Shown here piece after piece: positions 60,902-64,000 of a DNA stretch of 64,000 nt. How positions within the stretch are numbered: the stretch's first letter is position 1; each line of letters starts with the position of its first letter. The translations under genes were made by a program, and so were the position numbers. Source of the stretch: Breznakia pachnodae (GTDB lineage: Bacteria; Bacillota_I; Bacilli_A; Erysipelotrichales; Erysipelotrichaceae); assembly GCF_030814225.1 (NCBI RefSeq), contig NZ_JAUSUR010000002.1, positions 372,001-436,000 of the forward strand, in the 5' to 3' direction. The notes under the pieces were generated by a model, which was given only the letters and a program-made list of their open reading frames with translations, made no database searches and was not told where the DNA came from.

Positions 60902-61030
60902 AAGAATATTTCAGGGATTTTTATGAAAACACTTTAAACAAGTGAAGATGAAAAATCAAATATTCTTACAGGTCCACAAGAAAGGTACCTGGTATTAAAA
61001 CGTAGTGTTTAATATGATTTTGTAGAAATC
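60902..61030 (+). other. Second structured block of the essB 5' leader
   Basis: Past the terminator the RNA continues with nested pairings: AAGAATATTT (60902-60911)/AAATATTCTT (60958-60967), inside it GATTTTT (60916-60922)/AAAAATC (60951-60957), and inside that CACTT (60930-60934)/AAGTG (60940-60944). Then follow CAGGT/ACCTG (60969-60991), TATTAAA/TTTAATA (60993-61014) and GATTT/AAATC (61016-61030). No ORF is present. It ends 22 nt before the essB ribosome site, so it may act on translation initiation or mRNA stability. Confidence 0.55.
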
Positions 61031-61069
61031 AGTTTCTTGTTGTCAGAATACAGGAGGGGAATAAGTAGT

Positions 61070-62176
61070 ATGAATGATAATATTTTTAGTGAAGATATAA
61101 GAAAATCTTCAACAAGTATTGAAAGTGAATTTGATTTAATTAGTTTATGTGAGAGACGAGGGGAATTTGTAAACTGTAATGCTGAGTTTAAAGATGAAAA
61201 AGAGACAGTTGTATTTAATTATGATACAACAGGATTATTTTCATTTGAAGAACTTGGTAAAACTAGAATCGATAAGATCAGGTTTTTGCTGAGTGTACAG
61301 AGATTGGAAGCAATCTCAAAGCGATTTGTTTTTTCGCTACAACCAGAGAACCTGTTTTTTGATGCAAATTTGAATGCAAAAGTGCTGCGTCGTGATGTTA
61401 TTGGTGACGATGAACATGCAGACTTCCTGCTTCAATATAAGAGTTTAATTGGAACCGTTATGATGAAACAATACTCTTATCAAGATTTTTATGAAGGTGG
61501 ATTGTCACTGATGGATAAGGATAAGTTTTTATCACAGATAAAATCTTGTACAACCACTCAGGAAATTGTTTCCTTGTTATTTGAACAATTTACACTTGAA
61601 AAAGAAAAAGCACTGAAGACAGTTAGTGTTCCTAAAAAGAAACAGACAATCAATAAGATTGCATTGAGAGTTTTTGTTGTATTGAGTGTCTTATTGTTGG
61701 TGCTGAATTTGTATCAGTTTATGTTTATTAATAAAGATCAAAGTACAGAACTTAAAGCAATGAGTCATTATGTGGATAACAACTATGTAGATACAATTGA
61801 TACACTTGAATCTACATCTACAGATAGCTTAAGCAAAGAGAGTATGTATATCCTTGCAGTATCGCATATTAAGTCTAGTGGATTGAATGATGAAGCAAAG
61901 AGCAATGCCTTATCGCAAATTAAATTAAATGGAAATGAATCTTATAGTAAGTTCTGGGTGTTGTTGGGACGAAAAGAATTTGATGATGCATATGAAATTG
62001 CTAATAAATTCTCAGATGATCGTCTGCTTTATTACGCTTATAGTGTGGAGTATAGTTCTTTGAATACAAATACAGAGTTAAGCAGTGAAGAAAAGGCAAC
62101 TAGAAAAAGTGAACTTGAGAAATTAATTGATGATTATATTGAAAAAGTTAGTGAAAATGAAGAGAGTGAGAAGTAA
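61070..62176 (+). CDS. essB: Type VII secretion protein EssB/YukC
   Basis: AGGAGGGG (61052-61059) supports the ATG at 61070 (368 aa); the open frame from TTG 61037 includes the ribosome site. The N-terminal pseudokinase-like domain (residues 1-190) is followed by one membrane segment (NKIALRVFVVLSVLLLVLNLYQFMFI, about 198-222) and an extracellular helical domain ending ELEKLIDDYIEKVSENEESEK, matching EssB/YukC. EssB is a core membrane subunit of the Firmicutes type VII (Esx) machine. It is translated 2 nt before essC. Confidence 0.88.
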   Translation: MNDNIFSEDIRKSSTSIESEFDLISLCERRGEFVNCNAEFKDEKETVVFNYDTTGLFSFEELGKTRIDKIRFLLSVQRLEAISKRFVFSLQPENLFFDANLNAKVLRRDVIGDDEHADFLLQYKSLIGTVMMKQYSYQDFYEGGLSLMDKDKFLSQIKSCTTTQEIVSLLFEQFTLEKEKALKTVSVPKKKQTINKIALRVFVVLSVLLLVLNLYQFMFINKDQSTELKAMSHYVDNNYVDTIDTLESTSTDSLSKESMYILAVSHIKSSGLNDEAKSNALSQIKLNGNESYSKFWVLLGRKEFDDAYEIANKFSDDRLLYYAYSVEYSSLNTNTELSSEEKATRKSELEKLIDDYIEKVSENEESEK

Positions 62177-62178
62177 AT

Positions 62179-64000
62179 ATGAATCATGTAGTAATATTGA
62201 AAGACTCACATTATGAAGAGATACCTTTTCTAAAAAAGATCGAGTATAAAGGGAAGATATTAGAAAAGAGTGAACAGGGATTCGCTTATGCTGGAGAAAT
62301 AATTAATGCTTATGAGCTAAATGAAGTTGATAATGAACAGTTTTTAGTTATGAGTGATCAGTCGTTATATATAAAGCGAAAACCAGTAGTTACAGTTGCT
62401 AATAAGTTAGCAGATATTACAATATCTGATTTCGATGTACAAATATATTTTGAAAAAGATACATACCACTTTAGTGGGAATATAAGTCATGTATATCACA
62501 ATGGGAAACTTGCAAAAGAAGAAGGAACTTTTACAAATGGAGATATTTTTCAGATAAAGAATATTCGATTTACGCTTTTTGATGATTATATTGAAGTGCA
62601 AGGAAATCGCAATACGATTGAAACAATATTACCAATTGTTGAAAATATTCAAAAGCGTTTTGATACATTTCCTAACTATAATCGTTCACCAAGGATTATT
62701 AAGAAGGTGAATGAAGAAGATATTAAGATTGCAAAACCGCCACAAAAGGCAGAGTTAAATACCAAAGGAGTTCTTGCAACATTTGTACCTACCCTACTAA
62801 TGGCAGTTGCAACTGTTGGGGTTGGGTTCTTTATGGGTAGAGGTATTATGCTAATTACAATGGTGCTAAGTAGCGTTGTAACCCTAGTGACGAATGTTAG
62901 TAAATTCTTTAGTGATAAAAAAGAAACGAAAGAAAAAAATATTAAACGTGAAGAAGTATATAGTAAGTATCTTCTAAGTTTAAGAAAAAGGACATTTCAT
63001 CAATATAATGATGCAAAGGAAGCACTGCATTATCACAATCCATCCGTAAATGAAATAAGTACGATGATTAATGAATACAGCAGTCGTTTGTATGAACGAA
63101 ATGCAAATGATGAAGACTTTCTGACTATTTGTATTGGTCGCTCATCAGAACAGGCACCATTCTCCATTCTACTGGATCGCTCAGAAATAGAAATGGAAGA
63201 AGATGAACTGTTGAATGAAGCACAAAGCATTTGTGATGAATATAGTAATATGAGAGATAAACCAGTTGTAATTGATTTGAAACAGGCACATCTTGGTTTA
63301 ATTGGTGATAAACGTAATATTCATGAACAGTTGAAAGTATATTTCTCGCAACTGACCTTTCTTCAAAGTTATCATGATTTGGAAATCATTTATTTATACA
63401 GTGAAGAAAATAGAGAAACGTTTAACTATTTAAAGTGGTATCCACACTTTAAAGTGAAAGCAATCAATACACTTGGTTGTATCTATAATGAGAGAATGCG
63501 TGATCAAGTACTTGGTAGTGTCTATCAGATGTTGAAGGATCGCAAACTAAAAGAAGAGGAAAATAAAAAAGAAACAAGATTCTTGCCTCACCTATTATTT
63601 GTGATTGATGAACCAAGTTTGGTGTTAAATCACTCAATTATGGAAATGTTGCAGCTTGAGATGAATACCCTAGGATATTCAATCATCTATACAACAAGTC
63701 AAAAATCAAAACTTCCTGAAAATATTAAAACTGTAGTTTCGATTGAAAACCGTGATCAGGGAATTCTGGTTATGGAAAATCAGGAGTTAATGAATAAGAA
63801 GTTTAGGTTAGATCATACTAAAAATGTAGATTTAGAAAAAGAAGCTAGAATTCTAGCAGCAATTGAACATCAGGAGAAAATCAGTTCACAGATTCCTGAA
63901 AGTATTGGATTCTTTGAATTATTCAAGGTAGAATCACCTGAACAATTCAGAGTAAAAGAAAAATGGAATCAGAATGCGGCATTTAAATCATTGGCAGTTC
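62179..64000 (+). CDS. essC: Type VII secretion ATPase EssC/YukB (5' part, cut by window end)
   Basis: The frame is open from ATG 62179 to the window end (607 codons of an expected 1,450-1,500). The visible part has two FHA-like domains (about 1-90 and 90-180; ITISDFDVQIYFEKDTYHFSGNISHVYHNG), a pair of membrane segments (TKGVLATFVPTLLMAVATVGVGFFMGRGIMLITMVLSSVVTLVTN, about 193-238), a coiled region, and the start of the first FtsK/SpoIIIE-like domain (FLTICIGR, PHLLFVIDEPSLVL). EssC powers export of WXG100 and LXG substrates. Its Walker motifs lie beyond the window. Confidence 0.9.
   Translation, partial: MNHVVILKDSHYEEIPFLKKIEYKGKILEKSEQGFAYAGEIINAYELNEVDNEQFLVMSDQSLYIKRKPVVTVANKLADITISDFDVQIYFEKDTYHFSGNISHVYHNGKLAKEEGTFTNGDIFQIKNIRFTLFDDYIEVQGNRNTIETILPIVENIQKRFDTFPNYNRSPRIIKKVNEEDIKIAKPPQKAELNTKGVLATFVPTLLMAVATVGVGFFMGRGIMLITMVLSSVVTLVTNVSKFFSDKKETKEKNIKREEVYSKYLLSLRKRTFHQYNDAKEALHYHNPSVNEISTMINEYSSRLYERNANDEDFLTICIGRSSEQAPFSILLDRSEIEMEEDELLNEAQSICDEYSNMRDKPVVIDLKQAHLGLIGDKRNIHEQLKVYFSQLTFLQSYHDLEIIYLYSEENRETFNYLKWYPHFKVKAINTLGCIYNERMRDQVLGSVYQMLKDRKLKEEENKKETRFLPHLLFVIDEPSLVLNHSIMEMLQLEMNTLGYSIIYTTSQKSKLPENIKTVVSIENRDQGILVMENQELMNKKFRLDHTKNVDLEKEARILAAIEHQEKISSQIPESIGFFELFKVESPEQFRVKEKWNQNAAFKSLAV

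Noticed and set aside
60969..60991. T-box riboswitch (GGTCCAC...GGTACCTGG)
   Set aside because: The conserved T-box core (AGGGTGGNACCGCG) and specifier loop features are missing, and the downstream gene is not an aminoacyl-tRNA synthetase or amino acid gene.

Overview
The window is AT-rich DNA from a low-GC Gram-positive bacterium. Strong AGGAGG ribosome sites, intrinsic terminators, type-2 fructose-family PTS clusters and a Firmicutes-type (EssB/EssC) type VII secretion locus point to the Bacilli or Erysipelotrichia. A gut Erysipelotrichia-like organism is my best guess, not a proof. Almost every gene lies on the plus strand. The left edge is yidC-jag, usually a neighbour of rnpA-rpmH-dnaA, so the replication origin is probably just left of the window and the plus strand is the leading strand. 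No tRNA, rRNA, IS element, prophage or CRISPR array was seen.

Layout. 0-4 kb: yidC (3' end), jag, an unknown gene, a methyltransferase, and a minus-strand MATE exporter preceded by an apparently leaderless 17-codon leader peptide embedded in a terminator. 4-10 kb: PTS cluster 1 (PRD regulator, EIIA, EIIB, EIIC, two class II aldolases). 10-13.4 kb: a TetR-controlled operon (nitrilase-type hydrolase, TetR, DUF1622, N-terminal-nucleophile hydrolase, alpha-carbonic anhydrase). 13.4-14.6 kb: MalY-type C-S lyase on the minus strand. 14.7-24.4 kb: PTS cluster 2 (PRD regulator, TIM-barrel isomerase/epimerase, aldolase, EIIA/B/C, bicupin, RpiB-like isomerase, DhaK, DhaL, HAD phosphatase), probably a ketose or tetrulose pathway. 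24.4-29.1 kb: trehalose module treR-treP-treC with clear palindromic operators. 29.4-39.2 kb: four related membrane proteins with one extracellular domain type, three of them in tandem, interrupted by GNAT, MerR/aldo-keto reductase and DUF3783 genes. 39.3-42.1 kb: a yybP-ykoY (Mn2+) riboswitch and a P-type cation ATPase. 42.2-48.4 kb: a compact five-gene operon joining an Hsp70 to two membrane-anchored J-proteins with HPE instead of HPD and two membrane-anchored SseB-like proteins. 48.5-54.3 kb: housekeeping pth-mfd-rqcP-divIC. 54.5-64 kb: two large lipoproteins (one with a transglutaminase core), an ECF sigma/anti-sigma pair, another lipoprotein, a long structured leader RNA, then essB and the start of essC, which runs off the window.

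Best candidates for something undescribed: (1) the Hsp70/HPE-J/SseB membrane operon; (2) the leader RNA ahead of essB, with mutually exclusive antiterminator and terminator pairings; (3) the leaderless leader peptide/attenuator of the MATE gene; (4) a C-terminal module shared between the tandem membrane proteins and a lipoprotein near the secretion locus. Product names come from motif reading of translated sequence; no database search was possible.
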